Part shown: piece after piece, positions 37,029 through 46,428 of the stretch
Layout: the number at the start of each line of letters is the position of its first letter
How positions within the stretch are numbered: the stretch's first letter is position 1
NCBI RefSeq assembly: GCF_023168405.1
Contig: NZ_AP025285.1
Coordinates: 990,001-1,054,000, forward strand
Direction of reading: 5' to 3'
Origin: Leptogranulimonas caecicola
GTDB taxonomy: Bacteria; Actinomycetota; Coriobacteriia; Coriobacteriales; Atopobiaceae
DNA length: 64,000 bases
Program-made: the position numbers and the translations under genes
The notes under the pieces: model-generated
Database searches by the model: none
What the model saw: the letters and a program-made list of their open reading frames with translations, nothing else
Told to the model about the DNA's origin: nothing

Positions 37029-37041
37029 GGGTTTCTCGGTA
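37029..37041 (+). repeat. GGGTTTCTCGGTA variant element upstream of the orphan IIA gene
   Basis: One mismatch to the 12-mer core (final C to T). Confidence 0.65.
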
Positions 37042-37079
37042 CCTAGGCGATGAGGCAGAAGGCACGGGATGCAGCTCTC

Positions 37080-37352
37080 TTAGGGGCGCTGGGACGATTT
37101 GAGCTGAGCTTCGAGCGCACCCAGCTGAGCGCACATGCGTCTCTTGGAGCTTCGGGACAGAAGGCTTTGCATGAGCTTCTGGTTGAAGGCGCCTAGTGTG
37201 GAGGGAGTGCTAAACGTCTCTTCGTAGGCCACGAGCGATCCTTGGGGGCAAGGGGTGATCTCATAGCGAATTGTGTTGGCGCCCTTGGTGCTTTCGAACA
37301 AGGCTTGGTAGAGCTGGGGCTCCTCGTAGGCATCGATGCACACCGTCACCAT
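37080..37352 (-). CDS. Hypothetical protein, possible gene fragment
   Basis: A 90-codon open frame that can be extended upstream in frame, without a good start codon, into the end of rnhA ([18 protein letters not shown]). It has a mixed alpha/beta composition and ends with a Lys/Arg/Leu/Gln-rich helix. No ribosome site is seen before the ATG and no family is recognised. It lies between rnhA and the orphan IIA gene and may be a decaying gene. Confidence 0.35.
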   Translation of the reverse strand: MVTVCIDAYEEPQLYQALFESTKGANTIRYEITPCPQGSLVAYEETFSTPSTLGAFNQKLMQSLLSRSSKRRMCAQLGALEAQLKSSQRP

Positions 37353-37392
37353 ACGGGTTGCGCCCAGCTTGGTACACAGGGTTTTGGCGTCG

Positions 37393-37872
37393 CTAAGAGT
37401 TAAACCCCGCGTCTTCTTCGAGATGGCCTCCTAGGGCTGCCTCTACTGCCAGCTCATCGCAGCGCTCGTTGAGCTCTTCTCCCGCATGGCCCTTGACCCA
37501 TACATAGTGCACGTCGTGTGGGGCTTCGGCAGCTATGAGCCGCTGCCAGAGATCGGTGTTTTTCACAGGCTGCTTGGAAGCAGTCTTCCAGCCATTCCTT
37601 TGCCAGCCCTTGATCCAACCCTTTTCATGAGCGTTGACTAGATATTGCGAATCGCTGTGAAGCTCTACCTTGCAAGGGCGCTTGAGTGCTTCGAGCGCTG
37701 CGGCGGCAGCCATCATCTCCATGCGATTGTTGGTGGTGCAGCGAAATCCCTGGAACAGCTCCAAGCGATGTTCATGGCCTGTCGCATCCACAAAGAGCAG
37801 CACGGCGCCATAGCCGCCTGGGCCAGGGTTTCCACGGCTGGAGCCGTCTGTGTATATGGTCACCTGGTCCAC
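37393..37872 (-). CDS. rnhA: Ribonuclease HI
   Basis: A 159-residue RNase HI. The catalytic acidic residues appear in [18 protein letters not shown] (Asp), [13 protein letters not shown] (Glu), [10 protein letters not shown] (Asp) and [11 protein letters not shown] (Asp). It removes RNA from RNA-DNA hybrids. The GTG at 37872 overlaps the stop of the ABC exporter gene by one base (TAGTG), so the two genes are translationally coupled. Confidence 0.93.
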   Translation of the reverse strand: MDQVTIYTDGSSRGNPGPGGYGAVLLFVDATGHEHRLELFQGFRCTTNNRMEMMAAAAALEALKRPCKVELHSDSQYLVNAHEKGWIKGWQRNGWKTASKQPVKNTDLWQRLIAAEAPHDVHYVWVKGHAGEELNERCDELAVEAALGGHLEEDAGFNS

Positions 37873-39689
37873 TAGTCTTCGCCTTTCTCGTCCAGGAATG
37901 CACCGGTTTGCCGATCCCACAGTTTCTCATAGGGGCCGCCTGCTGTCACCAGCTGACTATGGGTGCCATCTTCAACAATAGCGCCGTCTTGGAGCACCAC
38001 AATGCGATCCAGGCTCGCTACCGTAGAGAGCCTGTGGGCGATCACGATGGCCGTGCGCCCCTCCATAAGCGAGGCCAACGCCTCCTGAATCAGCCGCTCG
38101 CTCTCAGAATCCAGCGCACTGGTGGCCTCGTCCAATACCAGAATAGGAGCGTTGGTGAGGATGGCGCGAGCAATGGCCACACGTTGGCGCTGACCTCCCG
38201 AGAGCTTGACCCCTCGCTCCCCCACCATGGTGTCAAACCCCTGCGGCAGCTGCTGGATAAACTCCAGCGCGTTGGCCTTTTTGGCTGCCTCGATGATCTC
38301 TTCCTCTGTGGCCTCGGGCCTGCCGTAGGCGATATTGTCCCTGATAGACCTATGGAATAGCAGCGGCTCTTGAGGCACATAGGCGATGGAGCGCCGCAGG
38401 CTCTTTTGAGTGGCGTCGGCGATGTTTTGCCCATCCACCAAGATCTCGCCGGCTTGCAGGTCAGCCAAACGCAAAAGCAACGTGGTAAAGGTGGTTTTAC
38501 CCGATCCGCTCCTGCCCACCAGACCCACTCGCTGCCCTGCAGGAACCGAGAAGTTCAAACCCTCAAACACCCTGTCGTTGTCCTGGGCGTCAGGATAGTG
38601 GAAGGACACGTCCTTGAACTCCAGGGCACCACCGTCCACGTGCAAGTCAGGGGCGTTGGGTTTATCGGCAACCAACAACGGCTCTCCTAAGGCAACCGTG
38701 AGGTCGTAGGCATCGCCAAATGATCGGTTGAGGGTGGAGAAAGTCGAGGAGAGTCGGTTGAACTGCATGGTGAGGCTATAGGTGTAGTTAAACATCATCA
38801 CCAGCACGCCGGGCGTGACCCCAAACCAGGCGTTCCCGCCAGCCACAAAGATGGTGCAGGCACTCATGATGAGCACGATGATGGAGCTGGTGGCCGCTCC
38901 ACAGCGGATGTTGGCCCGCATGCGCTCGGAGTCGGCGGAGCGCACCTCTTGGCTCGCTTTATCAAACCGAGCACGCTCAAAATCCTCGCGGCCTGTGGTT
39001 TTGACCGCCAAAATGTTGGTGATGGAGTCTGCCAGCTGACCTGAGAGCCTATTGCCCGCCGCCGCAGCCTTGGCGTTGGCCGGAAGTATTTTGCTGTAGA
39101 GCTTATAGACCACCACCACGTAGATCACCAAAAAGATGGAGAGCACCGCCACATAGACAGGCACTTGAGCAGCCAAAAGGGCGATGGTGAAGATCACCGA
39201 GGAGCAAATGGGGATCACGGCATACTGCACGCAATCCATCAAGGTGGAGTAGGCGCCGCAAAAGCGCTGCACCTGGGAGACCAGCGATCCACCGAATCTA
39301 TTGGCATAGAAGGTCATAGATTGGCAGGACAGCGTGTCGAATGCCTGGGTGGTGAGGTCATAAGTAGTAAGGATCTCGATCTTTGCGGTGAAGTAGTCCT
39401 GGAGCTTTGAGCAGACCTGCCCTAGCGCATTGACCGCCACCAGAGCCACAATAATGGGCCCAAAGACGTTCATGACCTGATTGGCCGCAGTGCTCCCCTC
39501 GCTTACCCGGTCGATGACCAAACCCATGAGATAGGGGTTCATATAGGACAAGAAGAATACGAAGCCTAAACTAGAAAGTACGGCCCCTAGAAACCATGGC
39601 CAATGTCTCTTGGTGGCCGCCCAATAATAGCGAAGCGTCTGAGCAGTCACCTTTGCCGAACCCTTTTGATTTGAAGACACACCGCGCAC
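37872..39689 (-). CDS. ABC exporter (fused membrane and ATPase domains)
   Basis: A 605-residue half-transporter. Six membrane segments in an ABC_membrane domain occupy about residues 25-320. The ATPase domain that follows has Walker [15 protein letters not shown]-loop [12 protein letters not shown], signature [16 protein letters not shown], Walker [16 protein letters not shown] and H-loop IAHRLST. The start is GTG at 39689 with AAGGAGGAGG upstream. It resembles lipid A/multidrug exporters (MsbA/LmrA type) and would act as a dimer. With only one gene it may be a homodimer. The substrate is unknown. Confidence 0.9.
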   Translation of the reverse strand: MRGVSSNQKGSAKVTAQTLRYYWAATKRHWPWFLGAVLSSLGFVFFLSYMNPYLMGLVIDRVSEGSTAANQVMNVFGPIIVALVAVNALGQVCSKLQDYFTAKIEILTTYDLTTQAFDTLSCQSMTFYANRFGGSLVSQVQRFCGAYSTLMDCVQYAVIPICSSVIFTIALLAAQVPVYVAVLSIFLVIYVVVVYKLYSKILPANAKAAAAGNRLSGQLADSITNILAVKTTGREDFERARFDKASQEVRSADSERMRANIRCGAATSSIIVLIMSACTIFVAGGNAWFGVTPGVLVMMFNYTYSLTMQFNRLSSTFSTLNRSFGDAYDLTVALGEPLLVADKPNAPDLHVDGGALEFKDVSFHYPDAQDNDRVFEGLNFSVPAGQRVGLVGRSGSGKTTFTTLLLRLADLQAGEILVDGQNIADATQKSLRRSIAYVPQEPLLFHRSIRDNIAYGRPEATEEEIIEAAKKANALEFIQQLPQGFDTMVGERGVKLSGGQRQRVAIARAILTNAPILVLDEATSALDSESERLIQEALASLMEGRTAIVIAHRLSTVASLDRIVVLQDGAIVEDGTHSQLVTAGGPYEKLWDRQTGAFLDEKGED

Positions 39690-39752
39690 TGGCGCCTCCT
39701 CCTTCTCGCCGTTGCGTGACCCAATGTTGAGAGCTCTTCCTATACCCTTGCA

Positions 39753-39762
39753 TGCCGAGAAA
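39753..39762 (-). repeat. TGCCGAGAAA element fused to the M18 gene terminator
   Basis: Forms the U-tract side of the terminator, 64 bp upstream of the ABC exporter start. Confidence 0.85.
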
Positions 39763-39796
39763 AGACCCCATCGGCCAGGGCAGCCGATGAGGTCTT
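39762..39796 (-). terminator. Intrinsic terminator of the M18 aminopeptidase gene
   Basis: A 14-bp stem with one mismatch (AAGACCCCATCGGC / GCCGATGAGGTCTT) is followed on the minus strand by TTTTCTCGGCA. The U-tract is thus part of a copy of the recurrent element. Confidence 0.85.
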
Positions 39797-39822
39797 GCCA
39801 AATTCTTATAACTGTAAAGTCT

Positions 39823-41226
39823 CTAGGCCTCAGGAGAGCTCAAGAAGGCTTTGTAGCCCTTGAACGCCTCGAAGACATCGGCCTTATTCACCACTTCCCA
39901 GAGGGAGTGCATGGAGAGCACCGCCACACCAGAATCGATGACCTTCATGCCGTAGCGAGCGAGGATGAAGGCGATGGTGCCACCACCACCCGCATTTACA
40001 CGGCCCAGCTCACAGGTTTGGAAGGCTACCTGGGCGTTGTCCATGATGGCACGAATTTGAGCAACGTACTCGGCATCAGCATCGTTTGACCCGGTCTTAC
40101 CGCGTGAGCCGGTGAACTTGTTAAAGCAAAGGCCGCGGCCCAAGAAAGCCGAGTTCTTCTCCTCAAAGCGATCGGCATAGGCAGGGTCGAAGCCCGCAGA
40201 GACGTCGCTGGAGAGCATACGGGAATTAGCCAGGGCACGGTGCAGCTTGAGAGAGCCGCCCTCCCCTGCCAGCTCCATGAGCTCCGCCAGGGCATTCTCA
40301 AAATAAAGTGCCTGCATGCCGGTGGCGCCTACAGAACCGATCTCCTCTTTGTCTACCAGCAGGCAGGCACTGGTGCGAGAAGGAGCCTCCACTGCCAGCA
40401 TTGCTTCCAGCGAGGTATAGGCACATACGCGGTCATCCTGGCCATAGCCTAGGATCATCGAGCGGTCAAAGCCCATTTCGCGTGCCGGGCCAGCAGGAAC
40501 CACTTCGAGTTCTGCAGAAAGCAGATCCTCTTCTGCGATGTCGTAGCGCTCCCCAAGAATGGAAAGCAGCAAATTTTTGACAGCTTCGCCCTTCTCGGCA
40601 TCTTTGTCGCCCTCTTCCACCAGAGGACGACCGCCTACGATGATGTCAAGGTTCTCGTGATCCACAGCTTCGGCATGGGTCTTTTTCATTTGATCTTGGG
40701 CTAGATGGATGAGGATGTCGGAGATGCAAAAGACCGGGTCCTGAGGATCCTCTCCCACGCATACATTCACTACCGAGCCATCTTTTTTGGCCACCACGCC
40801 ATGGATGGCCAGAGGGGTTGCCACCCAAAGGCTGCTCTTGAGGCCACCATAGTAATGGGTGTCCATAAAGGCCAGATCTGCCTTCTCATAGACGGGGTTT
40901 TGCTTGATGTCCAAGCGAGGAGAATCCACATGGGCGCCCAGGATATTGAGGCCAGACTCTAAAGGCTCTGTGCCGAGACAAAAGAGCGTGAGGGCCTTGC
41001 CGCGAGTGTTCACATAGAACTTGTCTCCGGCCGCTACTGGCTGGCCTGCTGCTACCGCCTCAGCCAAATCTTTATAACCGGCATCCTTGGCCATTTTCAC
41101 TGCAGCAGCAACACAATCACGCTCAGTCTTGTTTTCAGAGATAAACCTGCGATAGCGCTCGTTAAGAGCCTCGAGACACGCAAGACTATCTGTGTCGTAG
41201 GAATTCCACGCGCAAGGACGTTCCAT
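39823..41226 (-). CDS. M18-family aminopeptidase
   Basis: A 467-residue aminopeptidase I-type protein. It has the M18 sequences LGAHVDSPRLDIKQNP (first metal His-x-Asp), DDRVCAYTSLEAML (bridging Asp), LLVDKEEIGSVGATG (Glu pair) and the C-terminal GVAVLSMHSLWEVVNKADVF (metal His). These cytoplasmic zinc peptidases release N-terminal, often acidic, residues from peptides and form large tetrahedral assemblies. AAAGGA lies 9 nt before the ATG. It is monocistronic between two terminators. Confidence 0.92.
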   Translation of the reverse strand: MERPCAWNSYDTDSLACLEALNERYRRFISENKTERDCVAAAVKMAKDAGYKDLAEAVAAGQPVAAGDKFYVNTRGKALTLFCLGTEPLESGLNILGAHVDSPRLDIKQNPVYEKADLAFMDTHYYGGLKSSLWVATPLAIHGVVAKKDGSVVNVCVGEDPQDPVFCISDILIHLAQDQMKKTHAEAVDHENLDIIVGGRPLVEEGDKDAEKGEAVKNLLLSILGERYDIAEEDLLSAELEVVPAGPAREMGFDRSMILGYGQDDRVCAYTSLEAMLAVEAPSRTSACLLVDKEEIGSVGATGMQALYFENALAELMELAGEGGSLKLHRALANSRMLSSDVSAGFDPAYADRFEEKNSAFLGRGLCFNKFTGSRGKTGSNDADAEYVAQIRAIMDNAQVAFQTCELGRVNAGGGGTIAFILARYGMKVIDSGVAVLSMHSLWEVVNKADVFEAFKGYKAFLSSPEA

Positions 41227-41268
41227 AGGATGGTTCCTTTCTTTGGAATCATGCTCACAAAAAGCAAT

Positions 41269-41296
41269 GGGACGGCTCTAGGATAAGAACCGTCCC
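41269..41296 (-). terminator. Intrinsic terminator of clpX
   Basis: Stem GGGACGG/CCGTCCC with a 14-nt loop, 25 bp after the clpX stop, is followed on the minus strand by ATTGCTTTTT. Confidence 0.75.
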
Positions 41297-41320
41297 TTAA
41301 ATGTACCTCACTTCGCTGGC

Positions 41321-42649
41321 TTAACTGGCCAGGTGATGGGCTTCTTTTGCCGTTATTCTGCGGGGCTGCTCAAGGCCGTCCACTGCCTCTTTGGTCACCA
41401 CTACCTTGATTACGTTTTCCTCTGAAGGAATATCGAACATGGTTTGCTCTAACGTGGTCTCCAGAATGGCACGAAGGCCACGGGCGCCAGTGTCACGTTC
41501 GAGGGTCTTGGCCGCAATCTCTCGCAGCGCGTCCTCCTCGAACTCCAGCTCCACGCCCTCCAGCTCGAACATGCGCTTGTACTGCTTGATCAAGGCATTC
41601 TTGGGGCGCGTGAGGATGTCGATGAGGTCGTCTTCTGTGAGCTCCTTGGTGGAAGTGATCACAGGGATACGGCCAATGAACTCGGGGATGAGGCCAAACT
41701 TGTGCAGGTCTTGAGGGGCTACCTGGCTCATTAGTTCATCTTCGGAATCCTCGATACGGGCGCCAAGGTCATTGCCAAAGCCAATGCCCTTCTTGCCAAT
41801 GCGGTCGGCGATGATCTTATCGAGCCCCACAAAGGCGCCGCCACAAATAAAGAGGATGTTGGTGGTGTCTATATGGATAAGCTCCTGTTGAGGATGCTTG
41901 CGGCCACCCTGCTGAGGCACTGCGGCATCGGTGCCCTCGAGAATCTTCAAGAGGGCTTGTTGCACGCCTTCGCCTGAGACGTCACGGGTAATAGAGACGT
42001 TCTCTGCTTTGCGGGCGATCTTGTCAATCTCATCCACATAGATGATGCCGGTTTGGGCACGCTCCACATCGCCGTCTGCAGCATTGATAAGCTTAAGCAG
42101 GATGTTTTCCACATCCTCGCCCACATAGCCAGCTTCAGTAAGCGTGGTGGCATCTGCGATGGCAAATGGCACCTGCAAGAAACGCGCCAGCGTTTGAGCC
42201 AAAAGCGTCTTGCCGGTACCAGTGGGGCCTAAAAGCAAAATATTGCTTTTGGCAAGCTCTACGTCGTCAATGTCATCCTCTGAGGATTCCTGAGGCATCT
42301 GCAGTTCATGGATGTCATTATCGTCATTGTCGTTTTGGCATTGGACGCGGCGATAGTGGTTGTAGACCGCCACTGACATGGCACGTTTGGCCGCCTCTTG
42401 CCCCATGACATACTGGCCCAGCTCCTCATAGATCTCATGGGGAGTAGGCAGCTCGTCAAAGATGGGATTGTTCTCAGAAGGGCCTTCTGACTGCTCTGCC
42501 TCATTGATGATGTCTGCGCAGGTCTCTACGCACTCATCGCAGATGTAGATGTCATCGGGTCCCTGGATTAGTTTGTTCACCTGATCGCGCGTCTTCCCAC
42601 AGAAGGAGCAGCGTAGATCGTCAGAGTGAATGTCGTCGAATCGGCTCAT
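41321..42649 (-). CDS. clpX: ATP-dependent Clp protease ATP-binding subunit ClpX
   Basis: A 442-residue ClpX. It has an N-terminal zinc-binding domain ([11 protein letters not shown]...CDECV), Walker [17 protein letters not shown], Walker [14 protein letters not shown], the RKHP pore loop ([11 protein letters not shown]) and the IGF loop that docks on ClpP (KKGIGFGND). A short acidic insertion ([20 protein letters not shown]) lies between the two N-terminal regions. It unfolds substrates and feeds them to ClpP, whose gene lies 4 bp upstream. Confidence 0.97.
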   Translation of the reverse strand: MSRFDDIHSDDLRCSFCGKTRDQVNKLIQGPDDIYICDECVETCADIINEAEQSEGPSENNPIFDELPTPHEIYEELGQYVMGQEAAKRAMSVAVYNHYRRVQCQNDNDDNDIHELQMPQESSEDDIDDVELAKSNILLLGPTGTGKTLLAQTLARFLQVPFAIADATTLTEAGYVGEDVENILLKLINAADGDVERAQTGIIYVDEIDKIARKAENVSITRDVSGEGVQQALLKILEGTDAAVPQQGGRKHPQQELIHIDTTNILFICGGAFVGLDKIIADRIGKKGIGFGNDLGARIEDSEDELMSQVAPQDLHKFGLIPEFIGRIPVITSTKELTEDDLIDILTRPKNALIKQYKRMFELEGVELEFEEDALREIAAKTLERDTGARGLRAILETTLEQTMFDIPSEENVIKVVVTKEAVDGLEQPRRITAKEAHHLAS

Positions 42650-42653
42650 AGCA

Positions 42654-43271
42654 TTAAGCCTCGTTGACGTTGGCGCGGGCAGAGATGACCTTGTCTACCA
42701 AGCCGTACTCCAGAGCCTCCTGGGCACGCATGTAGTTGTCGCGCTCGGTGTCTTGCTGGATGCGATCGAAGGATTGCCCAGTGGCATCTGCAAGCATCTG
42801 ATTGAGGTGCTCGCGCAGGTAGGTGGTCTCTTTGGCCACGATGTTGATGTCTGTCTGCTGACCTTGGACGCCGCTGGAGGGCTGATGGATAAGCACCATG
42901 GAGTTAGGCAGCGCCAAACGCTTGCCCTTGGCGCCTGAGGCCAGAATCATGGCGCCCATGGAGGCTGCCATACCCACGCAGATAGTAGAGACATCGGGCT
43001 TGATGTAGTTCATGGTGTCGATGATGCCCAGGCCAGAATAGACATCGCCTCCGGGTGAGTTGATGTAAAGGGAGATGTCCTTATCGGGATCTTGGCTCTC
43101 CAAGTGCAGCAGCTGAGCGATGACCAGGTTGGCAGAGTTGGAATCTACCTGCTCGCCCAAAAAGACGATGCGGTCATTGAGCAGGCGGCTATAGATGTCG
43201 TAGGAACGCTCGCCGCGAGGGGTCTGCTCGATGACGTAGGGAATATTAGGGATGTTAGTGGGATTGTGCAT
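42654..43271 (-). CDS. clpP: ATP-dependent Clp protease proteolytic subunit ClpP
   Basis: A 205-residue serine protease. It has catalytic Ser in [13 protein letters not shown], His in [11 protein letters not shown] and Asp in [10 protein letters not shown]. It starts [22 protein letters not shown], the usual mature N-terminus region. ATG at 43271 has AAAGGAG 5 nt upstream, better placed than the GTG two codons earlier. It is in the order tig-clpP-clpX, common in bacteria. Confidence 0.97.
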   Translation of the reverse strand: MHNPTNIPNIPYVIEQTPRGERSYDIYSRLLNDRIVFLGEQVDSNSANLVIAQLLHLESQDPDKDISLYINSPGGDVYSGLGIIDTMNYIKPDVSTICVGMAASMGAMILASGAKGKRLALPNSMVLIHQPSSGVQGQQTDINIVAKETTYLREHLNQMLADATGQSFDRIQQDTERDNYMRAQEALEYGLVDKVISARANVNEA

Positions 43272-43294
43272 GCCCACTCCTTTCGTGCTTAAGA

Positions 43295-43325
43295 AAATGG
43301 CCGGATGTTTGATGTCCGGCCATTT
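43295..43325 (-). terminator. Terminator between tig and clpP
   Basis: A perfect 11-bp stem AAATGGCCGGA/TCCGGCCATTT with a 9-nt loop is followed on the minus strand by TTCTT, 10 bp after the tig stop. It may reduce clpPX relative to tig. Confidence 0.88.
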
Positions 43326-43335
43326 CCATCAAAGG

Positions 43336-44646
43336 TTACTCAGCGGAGTCGTTTTTCTCCGCGACTTCGTCGACCTCAGTGACCTGGGCGTTATCCAGCA
43401 GCCACTGAAGCGCCTTGGTGCGCTTGACCGTCTCGCGCACGGCAGGCATTTGGCCGGACTCTGTAAACTCTTTAAGCGCCTTGTCGAGATGCTTCTCGTC
43501 GTAGACGTTCTCGAACTCAGCGCGCACGTCCTCCTGAGTAGCCTCGACGTTGAGGTGGCGTGCGAGGGCATCCAGAGCGATGGACTGACGAGCGTGCTCC
43601 ACAGCCTGTGCCTGGAGGTCAGCCAGCAGCTGATCCATAGTGACACGACGGGCCTTGAGGAAGGAGTCCACGGTTTGGCCGGAGGCCTGGAGATCCTGGA
43701 GGAAGGAACGAGTGATCTCGCCGTTGATCTGCTTGACGTAGTCCTCAGGAACGGTCTCAAGCTCCAGACGCTTCTCCAGAGCGGCCACTGCGCGATCCTC
43801 TTTGAGGGCAGGCAGGTTCTGGTCCTTGTCCTGCTGGATCTCCTTCTTGAGGGCCTCCTTCAAGGCATCGATGTTGTCGAAGCCAAAGACGTCGCTCACA
43901 TACTCATCGGTGAGCTCGGGCACGGTCTTGACTTTGACGTCGTTGACCTTGACCTTCATCTTGATTTGGCTGCCGTCGGCGCCCTCGTACTCCACCTCTT
44001 TCTCGTCGCCGGGCTTCATGCCCACCAAGGCCTCTTCGAGCGCCTGGGGAAGCATGCCGGAACCAGTGGGGAGCATGCGGCCTTCGCCTGCCAGCTCAGA
44101 GGCGTTCTCGATGTCCTCAATATCGACGTTCACAAAGTCGCCATCAGCAACCTGGGTGTTCTCGTCGCCGTCCTCAAAACGAGCCTGGTAGCTCATGAGA
44201 AGATTCAGCTGAGAGGCCACCTCTGCATCCGTAGCCTCCGCGGGAGGCATCTGAATGTCTACGGGATCATAGGAAGACAGCTCAGCGGTGGGAATGAGTG
44301 TGACGGTGACCTCTACCTCATATTCCTGCTTGTCAACCACAGGCTGAAGGTCCTCTCCAAAGTCCAGCTCGCCTACGGGAACAACGCCCAGCTCATTGAT
44401 GATGAAGGGCTCAGCCTTGGACAGAAGCTCATTGGTGGCATCTGCCATCACAGCCTCTTTACCCACAGCAGAGTCGATAACAGGACGAGGGGCGCGACCC
44501 TTGCGGAAGCCAGGGAAATTGTAGCGACCGGCAATCTCCTTATAGGTGGCAGCCACGGCCTTCTTAACCTCGTCTGCGGGGATAGTGACACGGGCAACCA
44601 GCTTAGAATCCGCGGGCTCACCAGCGGTAACGGTGATATCCAACAT
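43336..44646 (-). CDS. tig: Trigger factor
   Basis: About 436 residues. The N-terminal ribosome-binding domain has the signature NFPGFRKGRAPRPVID. The central PPIase domain holds GDFVNVDIEDI-type sequence and a long helical C-terminal chaperone domain follows. It binds nascent chains at the ribosome exit. The start is uncertain: AGGAGG ends only 1-2 nt before the ATG at 44646, which is too close, so the TTG immediately after it (44643) may be the true initiator. Confidence 0.93.
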   Translation of the reverse strand: MLDITVTAGEPADSKLVARVTIPADEVKKAVAATYKEIAGRYNFPGFRKGRAPRPVIDSAVGKEAVMADATNELLSKAEPFIINELGVVPVGELDFGEDLQPVVDKQEYEVEVTVTLIPTAELSSYDPVDIQMPPAEATDAEVASQLNLLMSYQARFEDGDENTQVADGDFVNVDIEDIENASELAGEGRMLPTGSGMLPQALEEALVGMKPGDEKEVEYEGADGSQIKMKVKVNDVKVKTVPELTDEYVSDVFGFDNIDALKEALKKEIQQDKDQNLPALKEDRAVAALEKRLELETVPEDYVKQINGEITRSFLQDLQASGQTVDSFLKARRVTMDQLLADLQAQAVEHARQSIALDALARHLNVEATQEDVRAEFENVYDEKHLDKALKEFTESGQMPAVRETVKRTKALQWLLDNAQVTEVDEVAEKNDSAE

Positions 44647-44784
44647 TCCTCCTGATAATCTATGAGCCGCCCCTATGGCGGCGCTAGGGAGCACAAGGCA
44701 CCTAACTTTACGAACGTACATTCTGATACTAAAGCGCGCTCAGGTCAAAGCAAAGTTGCTCAATGCGTGCACGCATCGTGTAGC

Positions 44785-44797
44785 TACCGAGAAACCC
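44785..44797 (-). repeat. TACCGAGAAACCC variant element upstream of tig
   Basis: One mismatch to the core, in the 209-bp gap between tig and the prophage remnant. Confidence 0.65.
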
Positions 44798-44860
44798 TTC
44801 CATCGCACTGCTCAATAACGTCTTGCGTCCCGACTTTTACCCTTTTCACAATGTATTGCT

Positions 44861-45823
44861 TCTTGGGATACCTCCACCGGATACGGCACGGTGACGTGTC
44901 TGGCAGGCGCCAACTGCCGCCATACCATGACGCCCTATGTGCCCGGTCTCTCTAAGCTCCCCCGCACCGACTTCTCAGAGGAAGAGAAGCTCTTCGGCAA
45001 GACATCCGACGAGTACTACGAGGCCACCCAGGTGCAGCGCCGCCTGGAGCGCCAGGTGAGAAAGTACAAACGCCGCATCGCCTGCGGCGAGGAGCGGGGC
45101 CTGGACATGACAGGCGACCGGGCCCGTCTCGGCCAGGCCCAGAAGCGTGTGCGTCAGTGGTGCAAGCAGAACAAGCTCCCCCGCCAACTGGAGCGAGAGC
45201 GTGCCTACGGCGTGGCCAAGCAACCGAGAGCACTGGGCCCACAGAGGATCTACAGGGCCTCTCAGATCAAGACAAGGCAGAAGTTCTTGGAAGCACGCTG
45301 GAGAGGAGATCTGGCAGACGAGTGGGGTGGAGTCTTCGATAGCCAGGGAAACCTTGTGGGCAAAATCGAACGAGGCCATGGTGGAACCGTTACATTCATC
45401 TGCCCAGACGGATATAAGTGGGAAGATCTCAGGCCGGTCCACACGCATCCTGGAGTCATCGGAGGAACATTCTCTGTGGGTAGCCGAGAGGAGGGCGGCG
45501 ACATCTTCCATTTGACAGACGCCAATTGTCTTGGATATGACGCCCGATGCAATGAGGGCACTTATTCCATATCAAGAACCCCAGCATCGAGGCCCAAAGA
45601 GTTCTATCTGGCTGCCAGAGAAGCAGAGCTGGATGCGAGAGAAGCTGCATACAATGCTGTGTGTGACAGGTGGGAGCAACAAGGTATGTCGTTTTTAGCG
45701 GGACCTGGTCAGCAACAGTTTATCAGTGAAAACAAGGAAGCTATGAGCGATATAGTGCATAAGTGGTTCAAGGATAATGCTGTACAATACGGCTATAAGT
45801 ACAGTTTTAATCGGAGGGAGTAG
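44861..45823 (+). pseudogene. 5'-truncated phage minor capsid protein with HTHP-containing C-terminal domain
   Basis: The frame enters at DTSTGYGTVTCLAGANCRHT, then PYVPGLSKL and RRLERQVRKYKRR. This is the C-terminal part of Phage_min_cap2-type (PF06152) proteins; the N-terminal 250-300 residues are absent. No start codon with a ribosome site lies at the break; GTG 44891 is the first alternative. A further domain follows, with GNLVGKIERGHGGTVTF and PVHTHPGVIGGTFSVGS. The HxHP-x7-S spacing matches JAMM/JAB metalloproteases, but the expected Asp three residues after the Ser is Ser. The C-terminal 80 residues are charged and helical. Confidence 0.7.
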
Positions 45824-45825
45824 GG

Positions 45826-46017
45826 ATGCAAAAGGAATATACAGTGCATAGCTACACCTTCCCATTTGGGGAGCCAGGAACTGACGAATGCACTTTAAAG
45901 ATGGTGGCAGCCCGAGCAAAGAGCAAGGGAATTAGCGAAGAGCAGGCCGCGAAAACTATGCTCGGTGGCGAGCTGTTTAAACAGTGGAAGAAGGCAAAAG
46001 AGTCGGTCACCGCATAG
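45826..46017 (+). CDS. Small phage protein, unknown function
   Basis: A 63-residue protein starting 2 bp after the capsid-fragment stop, with CGGAGGGAG upstream. It is rich in Lys, Glu and Ala, with a likely helical second half (EEQAAKTMLGGELFKQWKKA). Coupling to the capsid gene suggests a partner or immunity-like role for that protein's C-terminal domain, which is inference only. No family is recognised. Confidence 0.55.
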   Translation: MQKEYTVHSYTFPFGEPGTDECTLKMVAARAKSKGISEEQAAKTMLGGELFKQWKKAKESVTA

Positions 46018-46058
46018 CCCCCCCCCTCAAATCACTGCGTAAAAATTAACCAGATCCC

Positions 46059-46086
46059 AAAGGCATCGGAATCGATGCCTTTTCTT
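46059..46086 (+). terminator. Intrinsic terminator in the prophage remnant
   Basis: Perfect 10-bp stem AAAGGCATCG/CGATGCCTTT with a 4-nt loop and a TTTTCTTTT tail, 41 bp after the 63-residue gene. Confidence 0.9.
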
Positions 46087-46090
46087 TTGT

Positions 46091-46108
46091 CGTTACAGCT
46101 CCCCCATC
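46091..46108 (+). repeat. 18-bp direct repeat, copy 1
   Basis: CGTTACAGCTCCCCCATC, identical to 46354-46371. It lies between a gene end and the next gene start, 33 bp before the ATG at 46142. Confidence 0.85.
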
Positions 46109-46141
46109 TTGGATGCCACCAAGACCGAGAGGAGCAGTCCG

Positions 46142-46351
46142 ATGAGTATCCATGACAACATGACACGCGCCCTGCAACTGGCAGCAAGAGCCATCGCAGA
46201 TGATCCAGAATTGCTCACTTGCAACATGGCAGATGCCCATCGATGCATGGATAGCGACCAGTGCATCCGCGTGGAGATCCGAGCCTATCAGGGCGGCTAC
46301 TTCGAAATATGCACCAGCTCTAAATGGAGCGGCATGACAGAGAAGCGCTAA
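46142..46351 (+). CDS. Small phage protein, unknown function
   Basis: A 69-residue protein from ATG at 46142, with AGGAG 7 nt upstream. The sequence is mixed: LAARAIADDPELLTC, several Cys and His, then RVEIRAYQGGYFEICTSSKW. It looks intact but is an isolated survivor of the prophage. No family is recognised. Confidence 0.5.
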   Translation: MSIHDNMTRALQLAARAIADDPELLTCNMADAHRCMDSDQCIRVEIRAYQGGYFEICTSSKWSGMTEKR

Positions 46352-46353
46352 GA

Positions 46354-46371
46354 CGTTACAGCTCCCCCATC
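46354..46371 (+). repeat. 18-bp direct repeat, copy 2
   Basis: Identical to copy 1 at 46091-46108. It directly follows the 69-residue gene and precedes the next gene by 57 bp. Confidence 0.85.
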
Positions 46372-46428
46372 ATCTCGGCTCAGAAGGGCACAGGATAGGC
46401 CCGTGCCCCAAACGGTCGGGAGGTATCC

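Noticed and set aside
43252-44655. 467-codon plus-strand frame opposite tig
   Set aside because: Antisense shadow of trigger factor; long open frames on the opposite strand are expected from the codon bias here.
44691-44860. Left attachment site of the prophage remnant
   Set aside because: No duplicate of the tRNA-Leu 3' end or other direct repeat was found bordering the remnant.
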